Source: an uncultured Faecalibacterium sp.
GTDB taxonomy: Bacteria > Bacillota > Clostridia > Oscillospirales > Ruminococcaceae
Assembly (NCBI GenBank): GCA_900765105.1
Contig: CAAFQM010000021.1
Span: forward strand, 1-14,276
Direction of reading: 5' to 3'
DNA: 14,276 bases
A program made the translations under genes and the position numbers. A model generated the notes under the pieces. The model was not told the origin of the DNA. It searched no databases and was given only the letters and a program-made list of their open reading frames with translations. Of this stretch, positions 6,773 to 12,464 are shown in pieces; position 1 is the stretch's first letter; each line of letters opens with the position of its first letter.

Positions 6773-7447
6773 TTACAGGTTTTTCTGCCGTGCGGCGATC
6801 TGTTCGGCCGAGGGCGGGGTGTCGCCCTGCGCGGCATTTTCCAGCACGCCGAGACGGCGGTCGAGGTTGGTCAGGCGCTGCGCCACGATATCCGGCAGGT
6901 CCTGCTGGTCGAGGTCATCGGCGGGGTTCACGGCCTTGTTGTTGATGCGCACCACCTCGGCAGGCACGCCCACGGCGGTGCAGTTGGCGGGCAGGTTGCG
7001 CAGCACCACACTGCCTGCGCCGATACGGGAGTTGTCGCCGATGTACACCGGGCCGAGAACTTTGGTGCCCGCACCGATCAGCACGTTGTTGCCGAGGGTC
7101 GGGTGGCGCTTGCCGGTGTCCTTGCCGGTGCCGCCCAGAGTGACACCGTGGTAGATGGTGCAGTTGTCGCCGATCTCGGTGGTCTCGCCGAACACAATGC
7201 CCATGCCGTGGTCGATGAACAGGCACTTGCCGATCTTAGCGCCGGGGTGGATCTCGATGCCGGTACGGCGGCGGCCACGCTGGCTGACCCAGCGTGCAAG
7301 GAAAAAGCGCTTGTGCTGATACAGCCAGTGCGCAATGCGGTGGTACACAAGAATGTGAAAGCCCGGATACAGCAGAATGACCTCCAGCACACTGCGTGCG
7401 GCGGGGTCCTTGCGCTGGATGTTCCGTGCGTCGTCCAACAAACCCAT
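6773..7447 (-). CDS. cysE: Serine O-acetyltransferase, short form
   Basis: CysE makes O-acetyl-L-serine from L-serine and acetyl-CoA, the first step of cysteine synthesis. The 224-aa product is the short (EpsC-like) form common in Firmicutes. The N-terminal helical part covers about 1-60. The left-handed beta-helix follows, with hexapeptide repeats and the markers IEIHPGAKIGK (64-74), FIDHGMGIVFGET (77-89, with catalytic D79/H80), IYHGVTLGGTGKDTGKRHP (98-116, second His H100) and GVPAEVVR (160-167). A Pro/Gln-rich tail follows from about 205. The start at 7447 (MGLLDDARN) has AGAGAGGA upstream; the frame stays open further upstream but crosses the promoter. The gene is monocistronic between its own promoter and terminator. 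The leader is only about 54 nt and shows no T-box or S-box. Confidence 0.95.
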   Translation of the reverse strand: MGLLDDARNIQRKDPAARSVLEVILLYPGFHILVYHRIAHWLYQHKRFFLARWVSQRGRRRTGIEIHPGAKIGKCLFIDHGMGIVFGETTEIGDNCTIYHGVTLGGTGKDTGKRHPTLGNNVLIGAGTKVLGPVYIGDNSRIGAGSVVLRNLPANCTAVGVPAEVVRINNKAVNPADDLDQQDLPDIVAQRLTNLDRRLGVLENAAQGDTPPSAEQIAARQKNL

Positions 7448-7507
7448 GGGAATCCTCTCTTTCCTGATGTCTGCCCGGTAACATGGGCAAACTTTCCTGA
7501 CCCTATT

Positions 7508-7536
7508 ATAATAGCACACCCGGGATTGAATGTACA
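7508..7536 (-). promoter_or_regulatory. Promoter of cysE
   Basis: On the - strand, TGTACA (7531-7536) and TATTAT (complement of 7508-7513) are 17 bp apart. The -10 is extended by TGC (TGCTATTAT), which compensates for the weaker -35. Predicted start is near 7501. Confidence 0.6.
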
Positions 7537-7620
7537 GTGATATGGTAGGAATTGACGCGACTAACCCGCCGATCCGTAGGAAAAATCCGGTTTTGGGTAG
7601 AGTAGCTAAAATTCCGGTAA

Positions 7621-7682
7621 AGAAACGCGAAACCTTTTTGCAACAAAATCGGTCGGGAAGCATTGACACATTTCGCGTTTCT
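7621..7682. repeat. Perfect 12-bp inverted repeat spanning the pyr promoter
   Basis: AGAAACGCGAAA (7621-7632) and TTTCGCGTTTCT (7671-7682) are exact reverse complements, centre-to-centre 50 bp. The right arm occupies the spacer between the -35 and -10 of the pyr promoter, and the left arm lies 31 bp upstream of the -35. The roughly five-turn spacing is compatible with two sites for one regulator. No A/U-tailed terminator is associated with it, so an RNA role is unlikely. Confidence 0.55.
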
Positions 7683-7692
7683 ATGCTAAAAT
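7663..7692 (+). promoter_or_regulatory. Promoter of the pyrC-pyrF-pyrK-pyrD operon
   Basis: TTGACA (7663-7668, consensus) and TAAAAT (7687-7692) are spaced by 18 bp, with a TG motif one base before the -10 (TGCTAAAAT). Predicted start is near 7699. The spacer carries the right arm of the 12-bp inverted repeat. Confidence 0.85.
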
Positions 7693-7731
7693 AATACGAA
7701 AAGAATGAAACCGGAAGAAGGAGACAACACC

Positions 7732-7920
7732 ATGCAGTGCTGTGCGATGTGCATCAAACTGAAAAAGCAGTTCGCGGCCGCTTTTGCCGTGGATTCGTTG
7801 TTTCCTTTTTTTTGTGAACTGAACTTTTCCCTTTGCGGGGAAAAGTTTTTTTTTGCCCGTAAACCGGAAAAACGCTGCAAACCGTATACGATCAGGAGGG
7901 GACTGCGATGCTGCTTGTAA
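7732..7920 (+). CDS. Leader peptide of the pyr operon (pyrBI-type attenuator ORF), 62 aa
   Basis: A short ORF begins 33 nt after the predicted transcript start with an excellent ribosome site, AAGGAG at 7718-7723, 8 nt before the ATG. Nine of 62 residues are Phe and eight are Cys. The start reads MQCCAMC, the middle carries LFPFFC and EKFFFARK where the U-tracts are translated, and the end is basic (RRGLRCCL). The frame runs through an 8-T tract (7806-7813), the whole terminator hairpin and its T-run, then through the pyrC ribosome binding site, stopping at 7918-7920, 13 nt inside pyrC. This is the layout of the enterobacterial PyrL leader, which is 44 aa and also has a Phe run over a U-tract. 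The function is likely translation-coupled attenuation rather than a working protein. A Cys-responsive leader is an alternative. Confidence 0.75.
   Translation: MQCCAMCIKLKKQFAAAFAVDSLFPFFCELNFSLCGEKFFFARKPEKRCKPYTIRRGLRCCL
7763..7785 (+). other. Possible pause hairpin in the pyr leader
   Basis: AAAAGC (7763-7768) can pair with GCTTTT (7780-7785) around an 11-nt loop that itself contains GCGGCC. It lies 20 nt upstream of the 8-U tract, where an RNA polymerase pause would help a ribosome catch up. The stem is short and A/U rich, so this is tentative. Confidence 0.3.
7822..7854 (+). terminator. Attenuator: intrinsic terminator inside the pyr leader ORF
   Basis: AACTTTTCCC (7822-7831) pairs perfectly with GGGAAAAGTT (7838-7847) around TTTGCG, followed by a T-run; T occupies every position from 7846 to 7854. 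It sits 8 nt after the upstream 8-T tract and ahead of pyrC, inside a translated ORF. A ribosome close behind RNA polymerase would cover the left arm and allow read-through. Without it the transcript would end after about 155 nt. Confidence 0.85.
7894..7899 (+). promoter_or_regulatory. pyrC ribosome binding site, embedded in the leader ORF
   Basis: AGGAGG with further G's, 8 nt before the pyrC ATG at 7908. Because the leader ORF is translated across it and stops just after the pyrC start, pyrC initiation is probably coupled to leader translation. Confidence 0.8.
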
Positions 7921-9095
7921 ACGCTGTGAACACCGAAGGAAGATCGCTTGAGATCTTTGTAAAGGACGGCAAGATCGCCGCTGTGGGTCAGGAGCTGGAA
8001 GCACTGGCCGGAGAAAATGAGACGGTCATCGATGCCGGAGGGCTGACAGTCCTGCCCGCGTTCGTGGATCTGCACTGCCACTGGCGCACCCCGGGCTTTG
8101 AGTACAAAGAGGACATTGAGACCGGCAGCCGCGCCGCTGCCGCCGGCGGCTACACCTTTGTAAACCTGATGCCCAACACAAAGCCGGTCTGCTCGTCGGC
8201 AGCGCAGGCCTTCATGGTGGAGCAGAAGGCCGCCGAGGTGGGTCTGTGCGACGTGAACCAGACCGTTTCCATCACCGAGAACTTTGACGGCAAGAGCATC
8301 GACCACCTGAAGAACCTGCCTGCCAGTGTGAAGTTCATCACCGAGGACGGCCACGGCGTGCAGGACAACGCTACCATGGCACGGGCGTTTGCCATCTGCA
8401 CCCAGAAGGACATCACCGTGATGAGCCACGCCGAGGACATGGAGATCAGCCCCTGGGACTACCGTCTGGCCGAGGACATTGAGACAGTGCGCAACTGCTG
8501 GCTGAGCGAATACTACCAGACCCGCCTGCACATGTGCCATGTGTCCACCCGGGGTGCGCTGGATGCCATCCAGATGGCAAAGCTGCGGGGCGCACCGGTC
8601 ACCTGCGAGGTGACGCCGCATCACCTGTGGTTCACCAACGATGTGTGCGATTACCGTGTCAATCCGCCCATCCGCACCGCCGATGATGTGCAGGCGCTGG
8701 TGGACGGCATCCGCACCGGCATCGTGGACGCCATTGCCACCGACCACGCGCCCCACTCCGAGGAGGACAAGCTCAAGGGCATGGCCGGTATGGTGGGCAG
8801 CGAGACGGCCTTTGGGGTCTGCTACACCAAGCTCTGCAAACAGGAGGGCCTGCCGCTGGAGGTGCTGGTGCACCTGATGAGCACACGCCCGGCGGAAATT
8901 CTGGGCCTTGCCAAGGGTCAGCTGGAACCGGGCTATGACGCCGACTTTGTGCTGGTGGACCTGGACACGCCCTATACCGTGGACAAGGACAAGTTGCACT
9001 CCAAATCCCACAACACCCCCTTTGATGGCGCCCAGCTGTACGGCAAAGTGTGTGCCACCATCAAGGGCGGTAAGCTCACCTATCAGGCAGAGTGA
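7908..9095 (+). CDS. pyrC: Dihydroorotase, type I
   Basis: PyrC closes N-carbamoyl-L-aspartate to dihydroorotate, the third step of UMP synthesis. The 395-aa protein is an amidohydrolase-superfamily type I dihydroorotase, slightly shorter than the usual 420-430 aa. Metal and active-site landmarks are FVDLHCHWRTPG (52-63; H56, H58), FITEDGHG (143-150; D147, replacing the carboxylated Lys of type II enzymes), MSHAED (H174), CHVST (H211), EVTPHHL (234-240) and IATDHAPHSEED (277-287; D279). The acidic residue normally seen after the Arg of the first motif (HxHxR[ED]PG) is Thr here, which is unusual, although the rest of the site is intact. The start is fixed by the AGGAGG 8 nt upstream. It is the first structural gene of the operon, behind the attenuator. 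Confidence 0.94.
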   Translation: MLLVNAVNTEGRSLEIFVKDGKIAAVGQELEALAGENETVIDAGGLTVLPAFVDLHCHWRTPGFEYKEDIETGSRAAAAGGYTFVNLMPNTKPVCSSAAQAFMVEQKAAEVGLCDVNQTVSITENFDGKSIDHLKNLPASVKFITEDGHGVQDNATMARAFAICTQKDITVMSHAEDMEISPWDYRLAEDIETVRNCWLSEYYQTRLHMCHVSTRGALDAIQMAKLRGAPVTCEVTPHHLWFTNDVCDYRVNPPIRTADDVQALVDGIRTGIVDAIATDHAPHSEEDKLKGMAGMVGSETAFGVCYTKLCKQEGLPLEVLVHLMSTRPAEILGLAKGQLEPGYDADFVLVDLDTPYTVDKDKLHSKSHNTPFDGAQLYGKVCATIKGGKLTYQAE

Positions 9096-9104
9096 GAAAA
9101 AAGC

Positions 9105-9117
9105 CTTCCCCAGAGGG
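9105..9117 (+). repeat. Small CCCC/GGGG hairpin between pyrC and pyrF
   Basis: TCCCC (9105-9109) and GGGGA (9113-9117) flank AGA, preceded by an A-run and GCCT. The sequence resembles the end of short CCTTCCCC...GGGG elements that I recall as scattered between genes in Faecalibacterium-like genomes. Only this fragment is present; it has no T-tail and should not terminate. Confidence 0.3.
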
Positions 9118-9162
9118 GACGCCTATACATATGAAGAGAGAACATACAGGAGGACACCCGAA

Positions 9163-10029
9163 ATGACCAACATGGATAAGCTTTACGAAGCAGTGGAAGC
9201 CCGCGGCCCGGTGTGTGTGGGTCTGGATACCGATTTCAGCTACCTGCCCGCCGATTTTGTGGACAGCACCCTGACCAAAGGCGAGAACATCGTGCGGTTC
9301 AACAAAAAGCTCATCGACGCCACCAAGGCGGTGGCCGGCTGCTATAAGGTGCAGATCGCTTATTATGAATCGCTGGGTCTGGAAGGCATGAAAGCCTATG
9401 CCGACACCCTGAAGGCTGTGCGCGAGGCCGGTGTGCCGGTCATCGCCGACATCAAGCGCGGCGACATCGCCAAGACTGCCGAGATGTACGCCATGGGCCA
9501 CTTCACCGGCGATTTTGAGAGCGATTTCGTTACGCTGGCACCCTACATGGGTCTGGACTCCATCAGCCCCTACCTGCCCTACGCCGAAAAGCAGGGCAAG
9601 GGCATGTTCGTGCTGTGCCGCACCTCCAACGGCGGTGCCAAGGATTTTGAGTACGAAAAGCTGGCAGACGGCCGCCACGTCTACGATCTGGTGGGCGACA
9701 AGCTGAACGCTCTGGGCAAGGACTACATGGGCGAGCACGGCTACTCCTCCATCGGTCTGGTCATCGGCGGCACCCACATCGAGGAAGCCACCGAGATCCG
9801 CGCAAAGTATCAGGACAGCTTCTTCCTCATCCCCGGTTACGGCGCACAGGGCGGCAAGGCCGAGGACATCGCTCAGTATCTGACCAAGGGCAACGGCGGA
9901 GTGGTCAACTCCAGCCGCGGCATCCTGCTGGCTTACAAAAAGCAGCCGGGTGTTGCCTTTGACGAGGCCGCTTACAACGAGTGTGTGAACATGAAGGAGG
10001 CCATTGCCCATGCGTGCAGCCTGCTGTGA
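9163..10029 (+). CDS. pyrF: Orotidine 5'-phosphate decarboxylase, type 2
   Basis: PyrF decarboxylates OMP to UMP, the last step of the pathway. The 288-aa length and sequence match the longer type 2 (bacterial/mycobacterial-like) enzymes rather than the roughly 240-aa type 1. CVGLDTDF (18-25) is the first beta strand with the substrate Asp. VIADIKRGDI (93-102) holds the catalytic K98 with D96 and D101. GYGAQGG near 243-249 and NSSRGI near 261-266 form the phosphate-binding end with Arg. The start at 9163 has AGGAGG at 9148-9153, 9 nt away; the frame is open upstream inside pyrC but there is no site there. The stop overlaps pyrK by 20 nt, so the two are translationally coupled. Confidence 0.95.
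   Translation: MTNMDKLYEAVEARGPVCVGLDTDFSYLPADFVDSTLTKGENIVRFNKKLIDATKAVAGCYKVQIAYYESLGLEGMKAYADTLKAVREAGVPVIADIKRGDIAKTAEMYAMGHFTGDFESDFVTLAPYMGLDSISPYLPYAEKQGKGMFVLCRTSNGGAKDFEYEKLADGRHVYDLVGDKLNALGKDYMGEHGYSSIGLVIGGTHIEEATEIRAKYQDSFFLIPGYGAQGGKAEDIAQYLTKGNGGVVNSSRGILLAYKKQPGVAFDEAAYNECVNMKEAIAHACSLL
9994..10000 (+). promoter_or_regulatory. pyrK ribosome binding site inside pyrF
   Basis: AAGGAGG, 9 nt before the ATG at 10010. It decides the start: the TTG at 10004 in the same frame is only 3 nt away and is too close to be used. Confidence 0.8.
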
Positions 10030-10783
10030 AGCCACCGTCCTGCGCAATGAAGTCATTGCCCCGGACATCCGCCTGCTGACGGTCGTCTGGCCAGACCGCG
10101 ACCACGCACCCCACGCGGGCCAGTTCTTCACCCTGCGTGCCTGGGGCGCGGACGAAGCCCCCTTCCTGTCCCGGCCCATCAGCGTGCACCGCTGGAACCC
10201 GGACAGCAGTACCATCGAGTTTTTGTATCAGGTGGTGGGCGAGGGCACCGAGAAGATCGCGCAGCTGAAGCAGAAAGATACCTTCCAGCTCACCGGCCCT
10301 ATGGGCAACGGCTTTGACGTGCCGGATATCGTAAGCAAGTACAAAAAGATCGCCGTCGTGGGCGGCGGCATCGGCACCGCACCCATGTTCCAGCTCACCC
10401 GTGAGCTGGCCGCTGCGGGCGTCAAGCCGGACGTGTTCTTCGGTTTCCGGGATGCGCCCTACTGCATGGAAGAGTACCGTCCCATCGCAAACCTCGTCAA
10501 GGTGTCCACCGACACCGGCGCGGTGGGCTTCCACGGCTTTGTCACTCAGCTGTACGACCCGGCAGACTATGATGTGGTGCTGGTGTGCGGCCCCACCGTG
10601 ATGATGCGCAACGCCGCCCGTCTGTGTGCCGAAAAAGGCACCCCCTGCTTCGTGAGCATGGAAAAGAAGATGGCCTGCGGCATTGGTGCCTGCCTTGGCT
10701 GCACCTGCGAGACGAAGAGCGGCGAGGGCAAGAGCGTGTGCAAGAATGGCCCGGTATTTGATGCGACGGAGGTGTTCTTCTGA
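10010..10783 (+). CDS. pyrK: Dihydroorotate dehydrogenase B, electron transfer subunit
   Basis: PyrK passes electrons from the PyrD subunit to NAD+ through FAD and a [2Fe-2S] cluster; PyrK2-PyrD2 is the class 1B enzyme. The 257-aa product has an FAD-binding barrel with RPISVH (55-60) and GEGT (77-80). A nucleotide-binding domain follows with VVGGGIGTAPM (116-126) and VCGPTVMM (192-199). The C-terminal cluster site has Cys at 223, 228, 231 and 244 in the expected C-X4-C-X2-C-X12-C spacing; an extra Cys sits at 233. The start at 10010 follows from the AAGGAGG inside pyrF. The stop TGA shares its last base with the pyrD ATG, as is common for subunits made in equal amounts. Confidence 0.96.
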   Translation: MRAACCEATVLRNEVIAPDIRLLTVVWPDRDHAPHAGQFFTLRAWGADEAPFLSRPISVHRWNPDSSTIEFLYQVVGEGTEKIAQLKQKDTFQLTGPMGNGFDVPDIVSKYKKIAVVGGGIGTAPMFQLTRELAAAGVKPDVFFGFRDAPYCMEEYRPIANLVKVSTDTGAVGFHGFVTQLYDPADYDVVLVCGPTVMMRNAARLCAEKGTPCFVSMEKKMACGIGACLGCTCETKSGEGKSVCKNGPVFDATEVFF

Positions 10784-11709
10784 TGGCTGACCTGAAAACG
10801 AACCTGCTTGGCTTTGCCATGAACAGCCCGGTCATCGGTGCGTCCGGAACCGTGGGCTACGGTGTGGAGTACGAAGAACTGGCCGACTTTTCCAAAATCG
10901 GCGGCATCTCCGGCAAGGGTCTGACCCTGCACGGCCAGTACGGCAACAAGGGTGAGCGCCTGTGGGAGACCCCCTCCGGACTCATCAACAGCATCGGCCT
11001 GCAGAACCCCGGCGTGCAGCACTTCATTGACGTGGAGCTGCCCGAGATGCTGGAACTGAAGCAGAAGTACGGCACGGTGGCCATTGCCAACCTTGGCGGC
11101 CACAGTGAGGAAGAGTATGTGGAAGGTGCCGCACTGCTGAGCGACAGCGCAGTGGACATCGTGGAGCTGAACATCTCCTGCCCCAACGTCAAGGTGGGCG
11201 GCATGGCCTACGGCGTCAAGGCCGCGGCTGCCGGTGCGGTGGTGCGCATGGTGCGCGCTGCCTGCAAGAAGCCCCTGATGGTCAAGCTGAGCCCGCAGGC
11301 CGAGAACATCCCCGAGATGTGCAAGGCCGTGGAAGCCGCCGGTGCGGACGCCATCAGCCTGACCAACACCTTCCAGGCCTGCGCCATCGATCTGGAAAAG
11401 CGCCGTCCGGTGTTCAACAACATCTTTGCGGGTCTGTCCGGCCCGGCGGTGCGCCCCATCGCCCTGCGCATGGTGTGGCAGGCTGTGGGCGCTGTGAACA
11501 TCCCGGTGGTGGGTCTGGGCGGCATCGCCACCGGCCGCGATGCACTGGAGTTCATCATGGCGGGTGCCACGGCGGTGCAGGTGGGTGCCGCAAACTTTGC
11601 AAACCCCCGCGCCATGGAGACCATTGCGGACGAGATGGCCGCGTGGATGGACAAAAACGGCGTGAAAACGCTGGACGAGATCCGCGGTTGCGCCCGCAAT
11701 GCTGATTAA
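10783..11709 (+). CDS. pyrD: Dihydroorotate dehydrogenase B, catalytic subunit
   Basis: PyrD oxidises dihydroorotate to orotate using FMN. The 308-aa protein is a class 1 TIM-barrel enzyme. ELNISCPNVKVGG (128-140) carries the catalytic Cys (C133) typical of classes 1A and 1B, in place of the Ser of membrane class 2. SGLINSIGLQNPG (65-77) binds substrate, SLTNTF (near 187-192) is the substrate loop, and GLGGIATGRDALEFIMAGATAVQVG forms the FMN phosphate site. There is no N-terminal membrane helix. With pyrK immediately upstream it is class 1B. It has GGAGG at 10768-10772 and a 1-nt overlap with pyrK. No clear terminator follows; pyrE has its own promoter 60 bp later. Confidence 0.96.
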   Translation: MADLKTNLLGFAMNSPVIGASGTVGYGVEYEELADFSKIGGISGKGLTLHGQYGNKGERLWETPSGLINSIGLQNPGVQHFIDVELPEMLELKQKYGTVAIANLGGHSEEEYVEGAALLSDSAVDIVELNISCPNVKVGGMAYGVKAAAAGAVVRMVRAACKKPLMVKLSPQAENIPEMCKAVEAAGADAISLTNTFQACAIDLEKRRPVFNNIFAGLSGPAVRPIALRMVWQAVGAVNIPVVGLGGIATGRDALEFIMAGATAVQVGAANFANPRAMETIADEMAAWMDKNGVKTLDEIRGCARNAD

Positions 11710-11737
11710 ACCAGATCAATATACCAATAAAATGCTC

Positions 11738-11751
11738 TTTATGCGCATAAA
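11738..11751. promoter_or_regulatory. 14-bp palindrome TTTATGCGCATAAA upstream of pyrE
   Basis: A perfect palindrome 20 bp upstream of the pyrE -35, with a half copy CGCATAAA repeated at 11763-11770. It lacks the GC content and T-tail of a terminator, so it looks more like a protein-binding site. The regulator is unknown. Confidence 0.45.
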
Positions 11752-11771
11752 AATGAAAACAACGCATAAAT

Positions 11772-11800
11772 TTGCAATCAATGCAAAAGCGTGGTACAAT
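11772..11800 (+). promoter_or_regulatory. Promoter of pyrE-carA-carB
   Basis: TTGCAA (11772-11777) and TACAAT (11795-11800) are separated by 17 bp, predicting a start near 11807 and a leader of about 44 nt. The -35 lies inside a dyad, TTTGCA-ATCAA-TGCAAA (11771-11787). The short leader has no hairpin or U-tract, so the attenuator seen before pyrC is not repeated here. Confidence 0.75.
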
Positions 11801-11850
11801 ACCATCCAAATGAAGTATACAAACCGTTTGAAAAGAGAGGAAGAAGTACA

Positions 11851-12444
11851 ATGAGTGAAGCACTTGAGATCCTGAAGAGCTGTGACGCATTTCTGGAAGG
11901 CCATTTCCTGCTGTCCTCCGGCCGCCATTCCAGCGCATACTGCCAGATGGCTTATCTGCAGCAGTATCCTGACCGTTGCGCCGAGGTCATGAAGGCCGTT
12001 GCCGACAAGGTCAAGGAGATGGACGTGGACGTCATCGTCGGCCCGGCCATGGGCGGCATCGTGTACGCTTACGAGCTGGCACGCCAGACCGGCAAGCGTG
12101 CCATCTTCACCGAGCGCGTGGACAACGTGATGACCCTGAAGCGCTTCGCCATCCATCCGGGTGAAAAGTGCCTCATCGCCGAGGACGTGGTCACCACCGG
12201 TATCTCCTCTCTGGAGACCAAGCGGGTCATCGAGGAGAACGGCGGCATCTGCGTGGGCATCACCTGCGTGGTGGACCGCACCAAGCCCGAGGCTCCGTCG
12301 CCCATCCCCATCGTGGCCAGCGCCCTGAAGCTGGATCTGCCTAACTATGCACCTGAAGAGTGCCCCATCTGCAAGGAAGGCAAGCTGCCGCTGGTGCATC
12401 TGGGCAGCCGCAAGATGAAGCAGGAAGCAAAGCAGACCCTGTAA
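11851..12444 (+). CDS. pyrE: Orotate phosphoribosyltransferase
   Basis: PyrE joins orotate to PRPP to make OMP. The 197-aa product is a type I phosphoribosyltransferase. The PRPP loop is CLIAEDVVTTGISS (107-120), with two acidic residues followed by TTG. VGPAMGGIVYAYELA (63-77) is the second conserved loop, and FTERVD near 86-91 contacts orotate. The C-terminus has an extra CPIC motif (171-174) as in Thermus/Clostridia-type PyrE proteins, possibly a metal or structural site. The start at 11851 has a GAGAGGA purine-rich site; an upstream in-frame GTG at 11791 overlaps the promoter and is rejected. Its TAA overlaps the nearest ATG of the next frame, tying it to carA. Confidence 0.95.
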   Translation: MSEALEILKSCDAFLEGHFLLSSGRHSSAYCQMAYLQQYPDRCAEVMKAVADKVKEMDVDVIVGPAMGGIVYAYELARQTGKRAIFTERVDNVMTLKRFAIHPGEKCLIAEDVVTTGISSLETKRVIEENGGICVGITCVVDRTKPEAPSPIPIVASALKLDLPNYAPEECPICKEGKLPLVHLGSRKMKQEAKQTL

Positions 12445-12464
12445 TGGTTGAAACGAGGAAAACT

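Noticed and set aside
7448..7501. T-box or S-box leader in front of cysE
   Set aside because: The predicted leader is only about 54 nt, with a 4-bp GCCC/GGGC stem and no terminator; this is too short for either element.
7583..7617. Repeated ATCCGG/ATTCCGG segments between the cysE and pyr promoters
   Set aside because: The CCGGTTTT and AAAATTCCGG arms can pair only with a 2-nt bulge and the copies are short; not distinct enough from chance in this spacer.
7699..7821. PyrR-binding RNA loop or a riboswitch in the pyr leader
   Set aside because: I looked for a PyrR-type conserved purine-rich loop and an antiterminator competing with the terminator and saw none; the region is instead occupied by a well-initiated ORF.
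7686..9011. A 441-codon - strand frame opposite pyrC and the pyr leader
   Set aside because: Antisense shadow; it would read through the promoter and terminator elements and has no recognisable domains.
11813..11823. AAGTATACAAA in the pyrE leader as a fourth uxa-type operator
   Set aside because: Only one arm (GTATACAA) matches the TTGTATACAA palindrome and the downstream genes are unrelated to uronates; a chance match is likely.
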